DNA from: Betaproteobacteria bacterium | GTDB lineage: Bacteria > Pseudomonadota > Gammaproteobacteria > Burkholderiales > SG8-39 | Direction of reading: 5' to 3' | Assembly: GCA_005884335.1 (NCBI GenBank) | Contig: VBCJ01000293.1 | Location: forward strand, 1 to 30,628 | DNA length: 30,628 bases | Shown: in pieces, positions 16,438 through 24,318 of the stretch | Layout: each line of letters starts with the position of its first letter | How positions within the stretch are numbered: the stretch's first letter is position 1 | Notes under the pieces: model-generated | The model's database searches: none | What the model was told of the DNA's origin: nothing | The model's input: only the letters and a program-made list of their open reading frames with translations | Translations under genes and position numbers: made by a program

Positions 16438-17559
16438 TCAGGTCGGTGCGAGGCTCCGGTAGAGCGCAAGTAGCCGCTCGGCCATGGCCCTGAGACTGAA
16501 TTCTTCCGCGCGTTCGCGCGCCAGACGTCCCATCTCGCGCGCCGCGGGAACTTCCAGGCGAGCGAGCCTGTCGGCGAGTTCATCGACGGCGAGAGCGTCT
16601 ACGACATAGCCGTTCACACCCTCATCGATCAGTTCGGCCGTGCCGCATTGCGGCGTGGTAATGACAGGCAAGCCGCAGGCCATCGCCTCGAGCGCCGCAT
16701 TCGGAAAGGGATCGTAGAGGCTAGCCAGCGCGAAGGCGTCGGCTGCGCCGTACCAGGGACCCACGTTTTCCTGGGCGCCCGCAAAGTGAACGCGGGACGC
16801 GATCCCGCGCGAGCTCGCCAAGCGCTCGGCGCGCGCCTGCGCCTTATCCCGACCCACGATGACAAGATGCGCGTCATGCTGCCCGGAGCGGGCGAACGCT
16901 TCGATCAGGCGAAACACGCCCTTCCTTTCGAATCCCGCGCCGACATGCAGGTGCACGGGCACGTGTTGCGGGATACCGAGTTTTTGACGCATCGTCGATC
17001 GATGCGCCTCGCGCAACCGCGGATGGAACGCTTCCAGATCGATGCCGTTGTAGATGACATGGAGCTTCGCCTCCGGCGTGCCGAAATGCGCGCGGACTTC
17101 ATCTCTGACCATGCGCGAATTGCAGATTACGGCACGCAGCCGCGGGCTCGCGAACAGGCGCTGCTCTGCGGCGAGGACGTAGCGATGATAGGGATTGAGT
17201 CGGACACTGACCCGGGCGAGCGGGCCGAGAATCGCGCGGCGGTTGTGCAGCCATTGCGCGTGCACTCCGTCGCCCGCGCGGTAGATGTCACAACAGGCGA
17301 TCCGTTCGTGCGATTGCACGAAATCGAACGGCCGGCGGGCGATCTCACGGCACACTGCGCGTGCGAAGCTCCAGTCGCGCCACAGGCGGCCGATGTGAAA
17401 CGGATCGCAGCGAATTACCCTTCCAGGGTCGCCGGTCCACTCACGCGCCAGCACGGTCACCGCAACGCCTTGCTCGCTGAGGGCGCCGAGCGCCCGTTCG
17501 ATGAAGCGTTCGGCGCCCCCGTGAGCGCTGTAGCGCTGCCGCACCAGGGCGACGTGCAT
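16438..17559 (-). CDS. WaaG-like family 4 glycosyltransferase
   Basis: I choose the ATG at 17559, 5 bases after the btuF stop, over a longer in-frame start that would overlap btuF. This gives 373 residues, close to WaaG length. The N-terminus MHVALVRQRYSAHGGAERF has the donor-phosphate loop. RAGDGVHAQWL (95-105) is a WaaG-group trait. CNSRMVRDEV and VIYNGIDLEAF mark the interdomain region. The E-x7-E site reads YDPFPNAALEAMACG, with Asp283 in place of the first Glu and Glu291 kept; the D form is usual in this subgroup. WaaG enzymes add the first outer-core hexose to heptose II of LPS. The specific sugar is inferred. Confidence 0.82.
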   Translation of the reverse strand: MHVALVRQRYSAHGGAERFIERALGALSEQGVAVTVLAREWTGDPGRVIRCDPFHIGRLWRDWSFARAVCREIARRPFDFVQSHERIACCDIYRAGDGVHAQWLHNRRAILGPLARVSVRLNPYHRYVLAAEQRLFASPRLRAVICNSRMVRDEVRAHFGTPEAKLHVIYNGIDLEAFHPRLREAHRSTMRQKLGIPQHVPVHLHVGAGFERKGVFRLIEAFARSGQHDAHLVIVGRDKAQARAERLASSRGIASRVHFAGAQENVGPWYGAADAFALASLYDPFPNAALEAMACGLPVITTPQCGTAELIDEGVNGYVVDALAVDELADRLARLEVPAAREMGRLARERAEEFSLRAMAERLLALYRSLAPT

Positions 17560-17564
17560 TCGCT

Positions 17565-18422
17565 CTAGTTCCGCGCGAGCTCGAGCCGCTCGCACAAGGC
17601 GCGAACGCCCTCGAGCACGTGGGGGCCCTGCGCGTGCAGCCGGTCCGGGTCGATCGCGTAAATCCTCCGGCTTCGAACCGCCGGAACCGATTCAAGACCC
17701 TTCCACGCCTGGAGCGCTTCGCTCCCGAAGCCGCCCGTGACGATCGCCTCGGGCCTGGCGTCGAGGATCTGCTCGCGGGAAACGAGCGGCGTGAGCATCT
17801 TTGCGGCGGCAAAAACGTTGTGCCCGCCGCAGAGGCGCAGCGCATCGCTGATCAGGTGCGCGCCGTTCACGGTGAGCGCAGGTGCATGCCAGATCTCCAG
17901 AAACACCGCGACGCGACGCTCCGCGGAGTAGCGCTTGCGCAGATCCGCGAGCTCATTTTCGAATTGCCGTGCGCTCGCTTCGGCGACGTCCACGCTGCCG
18001 GCCAGCGCGCCGACCCGGCGAACGATGCGGGGAATGTCGGCAAGGGAGCGCGCCTCGGTGACGAAAACCCGGACGCCGATGCGCTCCAGACGATCGATTT
18101 GCAGCGGCGGATTGCCGCTTTGCCAAGCGAGCACGAGATCCGGCCGTAACGCGATCAGCCGCTCGATATCGACCCGACCGTTACTTGCCACGACGGGCAA
18201 GCGCTCCGCCTCGGCCGGATGGCGACTGAAGCTCGAGACACCGGCGACCTTTGCCCCTGCACCGGCGGCGAAGGCGATCTCCGCCAGATGCGGCGCGAGG
18301 GTGACGATGCGCACCGCCGGCTCCCCGAGCGAGATCGTGACACCGCGGTCATCGCTCGCTTGCAGCGCGTGCGTGTCCGACGCCACCCCGGCAACGAGCA
18401 CGAGCACAATGACACGGATCAT
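17565..18422 (-). CDS. btuF: BtuF-like periplasmic cobalamin-binding protein
   Basis: The start is the ATG at 18422, which overlaps the stop of the upstream GT9 as ATGA. A longer open frame exists but would run through that gene. The product has 285 residues. A signal peptide is visible: MIRVIVLVLVAGVASDTHA. The rest is a cluster A-type (class III) binding protein with two small lobes and a long helix: RIVTLAPHLAEIAFAAGAG, GVSSFSRHP, and RPDLVLAWQSGN. BtuF collects B12 after BtuB has imported it across the outer membrane and hands it to BtuCD, which is not in this window. The location, one gene downstream of btuB behind a cobalamin riboswitch, supports B12 over iron-siderophore or haem. It is sandwiched between two LPS glycosyltransferase genes, with overlaps or 5-base gaps. 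Confidence 0.88.
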   Translation of the reverse strand: MIRVIVLVLVAGVASDTHALQASDDRGVTISLGEPAVRIVTLAPHLAEIAFAAGAGAKVAGVSSFSRHPAEAERLPVVASNGRVDIERLIALRPDLVLAWQSGNPPLQIDRLERIGVRVFVTEARSLADIPRIVRRVGALAGSVDVAEASARQFENELADLRKRYSAERRVAVFLEIWHAPALTVNGAHLISDALRLCGGHNVFAAAKMLTPLVSREQILDARPEAIVTGGFGSEALQAWKGLESVPAVRSRRIYAIDPDRLHAQGPHVLEGVRALCERLELARN

Positions 18423-19510
18423 CGCGCGAGGAGCGAATCGACGGCGGACAACGCGGCCTCCACCGGGAGTCGGGTGAGGCATTCGCTCACCTTGCCCCCG
18501 CCGCAACCGTCGTTCCCGCAGGGGCGGCAGGGATGCTCCCCGGAGGCGACGATGCGATGCGGCACCCGCCAGGGCCCCCATTCGAGCTCTCCACTCGGGC
18601 CGAAGAGCGCCACTACCGGCGTTTGCATGGCGGCGGCGATGTGCATGGGAGCGGAATCGACGCCGATGAAGAGCTTCGCGCGAGCGCTGAGCGCGGCGAG
18701 TTGTTTCAGCGTGAGCTTCCCGGAAAAATCGGCTATCGGTGCGCTCGCGCGCTTGCGGATCTCGGCAATCAGCTCCAGTTCCCGCTCATCGGGTGCCGCG
18801 CTGAGCGCGATGCGCTCGCCGCGCCTGACCAGTGCGTCGACGAGCGCCGCCGCACGCTCGGGCGGCCAGCACTTGAATTGCCAGCGCGACCCCGGGTGGA
18901 AATGAATGAAGCTTCGTGCGGCGAGACCCTGCGCTGCCAGCAGACCCTCTACGCTGCGCTCCGCCTCTTCGCCCGGCACGAGCAGGAGCGTGCGCTCGTC
19001 TTCGCGCGGCTGGACACCGATTCGCCTGAGCGCGTCGAGATTGATTTCCACCCGGTGGCGCCTCGCGTGAGGAGGGAGTGGGACAAGATGCGAAAAGCTT
19101 TTTTTCCAAAGCCGGGGCTGACGGGCAAAATCTGGCGCAACGGCGTAACGCGCACCCAGCGAACGCGCGAGCCACGCCCCGCGCGGATGCTCGGAGAGAT
19201 GCACCACGAGCTCGTAGCCTCGCGATCGCAGCATCGAGAAGAGCCGCCACTCCGCAACTAGCCGCGCAGCCGCTCCCGAATCCTTCCAATCGCGCTTCAC
19301 TACGTGGACTTGCGCGATCGCCGGATGGAGATCGAGCATGTCCCGAGTCTCGGCATAGACAAGCGCGTCGGTCTCCAGGGCGGGCGCGCGGTTCTTGAGA
19401 ACCGTGAACACCGGCGAGGTCAGAAGAACGTCGCCGTGGTGGCGCAGCTGGATCACCAGCGCGCGCCGCAAGCCGGACACGTCGATCGCATCTGCGGGGC
19501 CGTAATGCAT
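18419..19510 (-). CDS. Family 9 glycosyltransferase, WaaQ-like (heptosyltransferase III type)
   Basis: The ATG at 19510 gives 363 residues. The open frame reaches back to a TTG at 19546, a less likely start. The N-terminus ALVIQLRHHGDVLLTSPVF is the strong form seen in RfaQ/WaaQ proteins. The C-domain has FIHFHPGSRWQFKCWP, IGVDSAPMHIAAAMQTPVV and ALFGPSGELEWGPW, where the ADP-heptose donor binds. A Cys cluster follows (HPCRPCGNDGCGG...SECL), as is common in this group. WaaQ-like enzymes add a branching heptose to LPS core heptose. The gene ends in an ATGA overlap with btuF, so synthesis of the two is probably coupled. Confidence 0.83.
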   Translation of the reverse strand: MHYGPADAIDVSGLRRALVIQLRHHGDVLLTSPVFTVLKNRAPALETDALVYAETRDMLDLHPAIAQVHVVKRDWKDSGAAARLVAEWRLFSMLRSRGYELVVHLSEHPRGAWLARSLGARYAVAPDFARQPRLWKKSFSHLVPLPPHARRHRVEINLDALRRIGVQPREDERTLLLVPGEEAERSVEGLLAAQGLAARSFIHFHPGSRWQFKCWPPERAAALVDALVRRGERIALSAAPDERELELIAEIRKRASAPIADFSGKLTLKQLAALSARAKLFIGVDSAPMHIAAAMQTPVVALFGPSGELEWGPWRVPHRIVASGEHPCRPCGNDGCGGGKVSECLTRLPVEAALSAVDSLLAR

Positions 19511-19636
19511 GCCGCGCAAGATAGCAGAGAACCCGGTCAACCCCAAAGTTAGCCCACCTTAGGCAGGGCGGATTCCCACTGGATCGAGCCGGGCCTCATC
19601 TCCTCGAAAGCTTGACAAGCGTGCGGCGTCACTCTT

Positions 19637-21463
19637 CTATCTCGGTTGATACTGCAGAGCCACAAATACATTGCTACCCGGAGTATTGAAATTCTGCGCG
19701 AGCTCGTATTCCCGGTTGAAGACGTTGTTCCATCTCGCCCGGAGGAGCCACTCCTGGCTCAGTGTGTAGCTCGCCGTTAGATTGACCAACGCGTAGCCGT
19801 GCATCTTCTTCGCCGGGTCCTCGTCCGCGGAATCGAAGCGCGCCCCGCTTGCGGTCACCTCGCCTCCGAACCGCCAGCGACCGGCGGCCTTGCCCGCCGC
19901 TACGCTGCCGTACTCCCTTGCGCGGCGCGGCAGCAGTTTCCCGGTTTCCTCGTCGACCGGATCCTGCAGCGTGAGCTGCGCGTTTGCTTGCAGGCCGGCG
20001 AAGAAACCCTGGTAGCCCAGCTCCGTGCCCTTGATCCTTGCGCGGTTCAGATTCCGCGGCGTGCTCACGAACATGACGGGATCGGTGACCAGCACGACGA
20101 GATCGGTGATGCGATTCTCGAAATACGTGGCGCTGAAGCGGTTCGTCCCCGCCTGGTAATTCAGTCCGGCTTCCTTGCTGCGCGAACGCTCGGGCCGCAG
20201 GTCCGGATTGGGGATGAAGAAGAAGGTCGGATCGACCGCGTAGAGATCATTGAAGGTCGGCGCCTTGAACGCGGATCCGCCGCCGAGGCGCACCCGCAGC
20301 TCCGAGGTCAGGCGGTACGCGTAACCGAGCAGACCCGTCGCATGGCTTCCGAACTGGCTGTTGTCGTCCCTGCGGATGTTCGCCTGCCAATCGTGTTTTT
20401 CATGCGTTCCCACGTATCCGGCGAACGCGGACCTGATCGTGCGATGGTTCTGCGCAAACGCCGAATCACTCGTGACGTGCTGCGCCAGATATTCGGCTCC
20501 CGCTATCGCGGTTCCCGGACCCAGCTTGATATTGTTCTGCCAGGTGAACTGGGGCTGCCTGGTCCCGAAGAAGCTCGGGAAGGCGCCGGTGGTCGTGCTC
20601 TTGTCCCGGCTTTCTCCGGCTCTCACGAGACTCTGCCAGCTGTCGGTGATCTGGTTGGAGCTATGAAGAGAAAAGGCGGAAAGCGTCTGGTGATTGAGAT
20701 CGTCGGTCGTGGGGCCGGAATCGAAGTGCGTGCGGCCGTCGCTCTGGAATACCGTGAGGCCCAATTCGTTCCTTGTATCCAGACGATGAACGATCTTCCC
20801 GGAGACGTTGGTGTTTCGATAGCCGTCCCGGTCGGGATTGTGCTGGCCGAAAGGGGCGCTGGGTTTCGTCGCATCGAAACCCTTGCTCTCGAGGTAGCCG
20901 AGATTCAGGCTGAAGTCCGTGTTGCCGACGGTGCGGTTGACGCCGCCGCTCACACTGCCCGAGCCGTACGTTCCGACGCCGGCTGTGACGCTGGTTGCAG
21001 GCGCGTATTTGCCGCTCTTGGTGAAGATCTGGATCACGCCCCCGATCGCGTCGGAGCCGTACAAGCTGCTCAATTCACCGGGCACGACCTCGATCCGTTC
21101 GATCTGGCTGAGCGGAATGTTCTCGAACGCCGTCGTGCCGAGCGTGGCCGAGCCGATCCTCATGCCGTCCACAAGGACCAGCGTATGACCGCTGTTTGCC
21201 CCGCGCATGAACACGCTGCTCGGCTGCCCGAATCCGCCGTTGCTGGCGATCTCGACCCCACCCAAGGTCTGCAGAATCTCGACCACAGTCTGCTGACCGC
21301 TTTGAGCGATGTCTTCGGCCGTGATGATCTTGACCGGTTGCAGCGTTTCAGACCGGGCTTGGGGCAAGCGCGCTGCGGTGACGACAACGGCATTTTCCGG
21401 ACTTTGGGCAAGCGCGAACGGCGCCGCGGCCACGATGAGCGCGGCAATGATGGATCGTTTCAA
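19637..21463 (-). CDS. btuB: BtuB TonB-dependent vitamin B12 receptor
   Basis: I place the start at the TTG at 21463, because GGGGAGGAAACC stands 5 bases before it and the product then begins with a clean signal peptide, (M)KRSIIAALIVAAAPFALA before Gln. An in-frame ATG at 21481 would contain that ribosome site inside the coding region and is the alternative. The 608-residue protein has a TonB box (ENAVVVTAARLP), a plug domain (VKIITAEDIAQSGQQ, FMRGANSGHTLVLVDGMRI, LYGSDAIGGVIQIFTK) and a 22-strand-type barrel that ends in LQYQPR, which lacks the usual terminal aromatic residue. The receptor imports corrinoids across the outer membrane with energy from TonB. The riboswitch upstream makes B12 the substrate with high confidence. 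Confidence 0.93.
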   Translation of the reverse strand: MKRSIIAALIVAAAPFALAQSPENAVVVTAARLPQARSETLQPVKIITAEDIAQSGQQTVVEILQTLGGVEIASNGGFGQPSSVFMRGANSGHTLVLVDGMRIGSATLGTTAFENIPLSQIERIEVVPGELSSLYGSDAIGGVIQIFTKSGKYAPATSVTAGVGTYGSGSVSGGVNRTVGNTDFSLNLGYLESKGFDATKPSAPFGQHNPDRDGYRNTNVSGKIVHRLDTRNELGLTVFQSDGRTHFDSGPTTDDLNHQTLSAFSLHSSNQITDSWQSLVRAGESRDKSTTTGAFPSFFGTRQPQFTWQNNIKLGPGTAIAGAEYLAQHVTSDSAFAQNHRTIRSAFAGYVGTHEKHDWQANIRRDDNSQFGSHATGLLGYAYRLTSELRVRLGGGSAFKAPTFNDLYAVDPTFFFIPNPDLRPERSRSKEAGLNYQAGTNRFSATYFENRITDLVVLVTDPVMFVSTPRNLNRARIKGTELGYQGFFAGLQANAQLTLQDPVDEETGKLLPRRAREYGSVAAGKAAGRWRFGGEVTASGARFDSADEDPAKKMHGYALVNLTASYTLSQEWLLRARWNNVFNREYELAQNFNTPGSNVFVALQYQPR

Positions 21464-21499
21464 GGTTTCCTCCCCCGGCATGCGTCCCCGCAGGCCGAA

Positions 21500-21567
21500 C
21501 TCTCGTTGCGAGAGGAAATGCGATAAACGAAGCGCACCGGTTTCCCACCGCGCCCCGCGGCATTTCC
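21500..21567 (-). promoter_or_regulatory. Candidate expression platform of the btuB riboswitch
   Basis: On the minus strand GGAAATGC (21567-21560) can pair with GCATTTCC (21521-21514), a perfect 8-base stem spanning the leader. The second arm overlaps by one base with a compact hairpin CTCTCG-CAA-CGAGAG (21514-21500), so the two could be partly exclusive. No U-run follows, so control of translation is more likely than a terminator. This is inferred from pairing alone. Confidence 0.45.
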
Positions 21568-21576
21568 CACCATCGG

Positions 21577-21857
21577 TCGAGGCCGGTCTCCGGGCTTGTG
21601 GGATCGGTGCGTATCGCCTTCCCGGGAACTCGCGCTCCCAGTGGCAGAGCCTCGAGTCGGACGCAGGGACGCCGGACTCGGGCTGCTGGTTGATACGCCC
21701 GCGCCACTTACCGTTGCGGGGGCAGCAGAGGCCTTGGAAAGACTCGAATCCCGGATTCAGGCAGGGGTGAGCCCCTTTCTGAATCCTCGATCCGAATCCG
21801 CTTCCGCACCTCTTTCCCGTTTCACCCCGGCGCGAGGTACGCGCCGGGACACCTCGA
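21577..21857 (-). ncRNA. Cobalamin riboswitch (B12 element) upstream of btuB
   Basis: Read on the minus strand, all conserved parts are present in order. P1 closes with TCGAGG (21857-21852) against CCTCGA (21582-21577). A GC-rich hairpin then leads to GGTGAAACGGGAA. The core GCTGCCCCCGCAACGG is at 21726-21711. The B12 box AAGCCCGGAGACCGGCC is at 21597-21581. The element is about 281 bases, longer than most, because the arm between the P4 strands holds a long stacked hairpin (21741-21798). About 113 bases separate the aptamer from the btuB start. Adenosylcobalamin or a related corrinoid would be expected to lower btuB expression. Family membership is certain from the motifs; the direction of control is general knowledge. 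Confidence 0.95.
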
Positions 21858-21869
21858 ACGAGCGCGTTG

Positions 21870-21875
21870 ATTGTA
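21870..21875 (-). promoter_or_regulatory. Possible -10 box of the btuB leader (TACAAT)
   Basis: TACAAT on the minus strand places a transcription start near 21863, just 6 bases before the riboswitch P1 helix at 21857, which is where the RNA would be expected to begin. The -35 region is poor. Confidence 0.45.
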
Positions 21876-21944
21876 CAACACAAGTCGCGGGGATCCCCTT
21901 TGCGGCGGCATCGGGAATCTACATTGAAAACGAATCCTTACACC

Positions 21945-21974
21945 TTGACCTAACAGGATTTTCCAAACTATAGT
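21945..21974 (+). promoter_or_regulatory. Sigma-70 promoter of the zapB-like/zapA operon
   Basis: TTGACC (21945-21950) and TATAGT (21969-21974) are 18 bases apart, a good sigma-70 pair. The -10 ends 6 bases before the ATG at 21981, so the start of transcription is expected at or very near the A of that ATG. The btuB leader runs divergently about 100 bases away. Confidence 0.7.
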
Positions 21975-21980
21975 GTGCCG

Positions 21981-22172
21981 ATGGATGCGGAATTGGCCAC
22001 CCTCGAGGAAAAAATTCGCCAGGCGGCACGACTGTGCCAGCGGCTGCGCGACGAAAACCGGGGGTTGCGGCAGCAACTGGCCGCGTTGCAGGGCGACAAG
22101 CGGCAGCTCGCCGAGAAGATCGACGGGGCGCGAAGTCGGCTCGAGTCCCTGCTCAAGCAGATCCCCGAATAA
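21981..22172 (+). CDS. Small coiled-coil protein, TIGR02449-like (ZapB-like)
   Basis: The product has 63 residues from the ATG at 21981; a GTG two codons upstream (21975) is possible. The whole protein is one charged coiled coil with Leu heptads: LEEKIRQAARLCQRLRDENR, then LRQQLAALQGDK and LESLLKQIPE. Small coiled-coil proteins of this type are commonly encoded directly before zapA in gamma- and betaproteobacteria and are annotated as TIGR02449 or ZapB-like. A role in Z-ring assembly with ZapA is inferred from this adjacency. No ribosome site is visible, in keeping with the promoter position that implies a leaderless message. zapA starts 8 bases after its stop. Confidence 0.8.
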   Translation: MDAELATLEEKIRQAARLCQRLRDENRGLRQQLAALQGDKRQLAEKIDGARSRLESLLKQIPE

Positions 22173-22180
22173 CGTTCCGG

Positions 22181-22480
22181 ATGAATCAGAAATCCAAGAC
22201 CCTTGATGTCACCATCATGGGCCGGACCTATAAGGTCGCGTGCTCCGAGGAGGAGAGGAATGCGCTTCTCTCGGCGGTGGCATATCTCGACCGGAAGATG
22301 AGCGAGATCAAGAGCGCAGGCCGGGTGGCGAGCGCCGAGCGCATCGCCGTCATGGCAGCGCTCAACATCACCCACGAGCTGCTCAGCTCCAGAAACAACG
22401 CGAGCGGCTTTGACATCGAGGGGCTCAGGCGTAGAATGGCCGCAATGGAGGCGACGCTCGATCAGGCCCTCGCTCCGTAG
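22181..22480 (+). CDS. zapA: Cell division protein ZapA
   Basis: The product has 99 residues from the ATG at 22181; an open frame further upstream lies inside the previous gene and was not used. It begins with LDVTIMGRTYKVACSEEERNA, the conserved ZapA N-terminal strand pair. A helix with AVAYLDRKMSEIKSAGRVASA and VMAALNITHELL leads into a C-terminal coiled coil (GLRRRMAAMEATLDQAL). ZapA forms a tetramer that cross-links FtsZ filaments at the Z-ring in the cytoplasm. The length is normal for the family. It is cotranscribed with the small coiled-coil gene before it and is followed by 6S RNA, an order widely kept in proteobacteria. Confidence 0.92.
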   Translation: MNQKSKTLDVTIMGRTYKVACSEEERNALLSAVAYLDRKMSEIKSAGRVASAERIAVMAALNITHELLSSRNNASGFDIEGLRRRMAAMEATLDQALAP

Positions 22481-22519
22481 TTGCGGCGGTGTCAGATGAG
22501 TTCGGGCGGTGCCTTAGGA

Positions 22520-22702
22520 ATTGTCCCCTGCGGTGTACGCCAAGACCCGGAAAATTCTTGAACCAACAGCTTGAATTGGGTTGCTGACCCAAGTGTCACT
22601 GTTGTGCGCGTCCCTAGTCGGATGTACCTGATGTGACCGGAAAGCGACCACCTTAACCGAAAGGTTCAGGAATCGGTTCTAGCGGCACCGGCGGGGGACC
22701 CC
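22520..22702 (+). ncRNA. ssrS: 6S RNA (regulator of sigma-70 RNA polymerase)
   Basis: The spacer between zapA and the EVE gene is the usual place of ssrS. The ends form a long closing stem: GTCCCCTGCGGTG (22523-22535) pairs with CACCGGCGGGGGAC (22686-22699) with one bulge and one wobble. Between them is a rod of about 150 bases with an open centre. Near the 3' side is ACCTTAACCGAAAGGTTCAGG, similar to the ACCTTGAACC...GGTTCAAGG hairpin of E. coli 6S. The RNA mimics an open promoter and binds sigma-70 holoenzyme in stationary phase. Ends are approximate within a few bases; I found no clear promoter directly before it. Confidence 0.85.
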
Positions 22703-22732
22703 AAATAAACGAAAAAGCAGCAACGACAGATG

Positions 22733-22763
22733 AAAACGCAGGCGCCTGCCTGCGTTTTTGTTT
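22733..22763 (+). terminator. Rho-independent terminator after 6S RNA
   Basis: AACGCAGGC, a GCCT loop region and GCCTGCGTT form a strong stem that is flanked by an A-run before and followed by TTTTTGTTT. It lies about 30 bases after the 6S RNA 3' end and 25 bases before the EVE gene, so it separates the two. Confidence 0.88.
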
Positions 22764-22787
22764 GTAGGCCTGGAGTGAGTCCCGATC

Positions 22788-23252
22788 ATGGCGTTCTGGT
22801 TGATGAAGTCCGAGCCGGACGAGTTCAGCATCGACGATCTCGCCGCGGCTCCGGGCAAGACCACGGCCTGGTTCGGGGTGCGCAACTACCAGGCGCGTAA
22901 CTTCATGCTCAAAGAGATGCAGATCGGCGACAAGGTCTTCTTCTATCACTCGAGCTGTCCCGAGCCCGGCATCGCGGGCATCGCACAAGTCTCGTCGGCG
23001 GCGTATCCCGATGCAAGCCAGTTCGATCGGAAAAGCCCCTACTTCGACGCCGAGGCGAAGCGCGAGTCGCCCCGCTGGTTCAACGTCGACGTCCAATTCG
23101 TCAAGAAGACCCGGCCGGTCGGCCTCGTCGAGCTGCGCGGCCACCGCGAGCTGTCCAAGATGCGCACTCTCGCGCGCGGCAACCGGCTTTCCATCACCCC
23201 GGTGAGCGCGGACGAGTGGGAATTCATCACCCGCCGCTTGATGAAGCTCTGA
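22788..23252 (+). CDS. EVE-domain protein
   Basis: The 154-residue protein is a single EVE (PUA-like) domain. Typical strings are [16 protein letters not shown] at the N-terminus, [39 protein letters not shown], and the closing [13 protein letters not shown] domains have a pocket that reads modified bases in DNA or RNA; the human homologue THYN1 binds modified cytosine. The role of the stand-alone bacterial form is not established. It is encoded after 6S RNA and its terminator and 4 bases before hemE. The start ATG follows a GGAGTGAGTCCCGATC leader, with GGAG some 14 bases away, so translation initiation may be weak. Confidence 0.9.
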   Translation: MAFWLMKSEPDEFSIDDLAAAPGKTTAWFGVRNYQARNFMLKEMQIGDKVFFYHSSCPEPGIAGIAQVSSAAYPDASQFDRKSPYFDAEAKRESPRWFNVDVQFVKKTRPVGLVELRGHRELSKMRTLARGNRLSITPVSADEWEFITRRLMKL

Positions 23253-23256
23253 GCCG

Positions 23257-24318
23257 ATGCCTGCGCTGCAGAACGACACGCTGATACGCGCGCTCTACAG
23301 GCAGCCGACCGCGTACACGCCGGTATGGCTGATGCGCCAGGCGGGGCGCTACCTTCCCGAATACAACGAGACGCGGCGCCGCGCGGGGAGCTTCCTCGCG
23401 CTGTGCAAAACCCCCTCGCTCGCGGCTGAAGTGACGCTGCAGCCCCTCGAGCGGTTCCCCCTGGATGCGGCGATCCTGTTCTCGGACATTCTCACCATTC
23501 CTGACGCGATGGGATTGGGACTTTACTTCGCAGAGGGAGAAGGGCCGCGCTTCGAGCGACCGCTGCGCGACGAAACCTCGATCGCGAAGCTCGCCGCACC
23601 CGACCCGAGCGAGAGCTTGCGCTACGTCACCGACGCGATCGGCGAGGTCCGGCGTACCCTGGCCGGCAAAGTTCCCCTCATCGGGTTCTCTGGCAGCCCT
23701 TACACGCTCGCCTGCTACATGGTGGAGGGGCAGGCGAGCGACGACTGGCGCAACGTGAAGCTCATGCTGCACCAGCATCCCAGCCTTCTTCATCGCCTTC
23801 TTGAGACCAATACCCGGGCGGTCGCGGCCCTGTTGAACGCGCAGATCGAGGCGGGCGTGAACGTAGTGATGATCTTCGACACATGGGGCGGGAGCCTTTC
23901 AGCGGCGTCGTACACGGAGTTCTCGCTCGAATACATCCAGAGGGTGTTGTCCCAGCTCAAGCGCGGCTCAGGTGCGACGCGCGTCCCGGTCATCGTCTTC
24001 ACCAAGGGCGGGGCGCCCTGGCTTGAGCGGATCGCCGCAACCGGATGCGATTGCGTCGGTCTGGACTGGAGCGTCGACCTCGGAGATGCGCGCCGGAGGA
24101 TCGGTGCCGGCGCCGCGCTCCAGGGCAATCTCGATCCCGCGGTACTGCTGGCCTCGCCCGAAGTCGTCCGCCGCGAGGTTCAGAAGGCGCTCGAGTCCTT
24201 CGGGAGCGGAGCCGGCCACGTATTCAATCTCGGACATGGCGTTCCGCAGCTCACGCCTCCGGAAAACGTGGCTGCCCTGGTCGCCGCGGTGCGAGAATTG
24301 AGCCCGAAATTTCACTGA
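23257..24318 (+). CDS. hemE: Uroporphyrinogen decarboxylase
   Basis: The 353-residue protein has standard HemE length. Signature 1 is [15 protein letters not shown] (22-36), which includes the Arg residues that hold the substrate carboxylates. Signature 2 region is [16 protein letters not shown]. Further conserved parts are [19 protein letters not shown] and [16 protein letters not shown] near the end. The enzyme removes four acetate carboxyl groups from uroporphyrinogen III to give coproporphyrinogen III in haem synthesis, in the cytosol and without a cofactor. The gene begins 4 bases after the EVE gene, so they are likely cotranscribed. A 331-base spacer with DnaA-box-like repeats separates it from priA. 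Confidence 0.95.
   Translation: MPALQNDTLIRALYRQPTAYTPVWLMRQAGRYLPEYNETRRRAGSFLALCKTPSLAAEVTLQPLERFPLDAAILFSDILTIPDAMGLGLYFAEGEGPRFERPLRDETSIAKLAAPDPSESLRYVTDAIGEVRRTLAGKVPLIGFSGSPYTLACYMVEGQASDDWRNVKLMLHQHPSLLHRLLETNTRAVAALLNAQIEAGVNVVMIFDTWGGSLSAASYTEFSLEYIQRVLSQLKRGSGATRVPVIVFTKGGAPWLERIAATGCDCVGLDWSVDLGDARRRIGAGAALQGNLDPAVLLASPEVVRREVQKALESFGSGAGHVFNLGHGVPQLTPPENVAALVAAVRELSPKFH

Noticed and set aside
18423..18581. Longer N-terminus for BtuF
   Set aside because: It would overlap the end of the GT9 gene and hide the signal peptide that begins at the Met at 18422.
19511..19560. Promoter for the GT9 gene (TTGACC and TATCTT)
   Set aside because: The two hexamers are only 11 bases apart, too close for sigma-70.
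19799..21526. Long open frame (575 codons) on the plus strand across btuB
   Set aside because: Antisense to btuB, which has a signal peptide, TonB box, plug and barrel; the antisense product is Arg/Ala-rich without family features.
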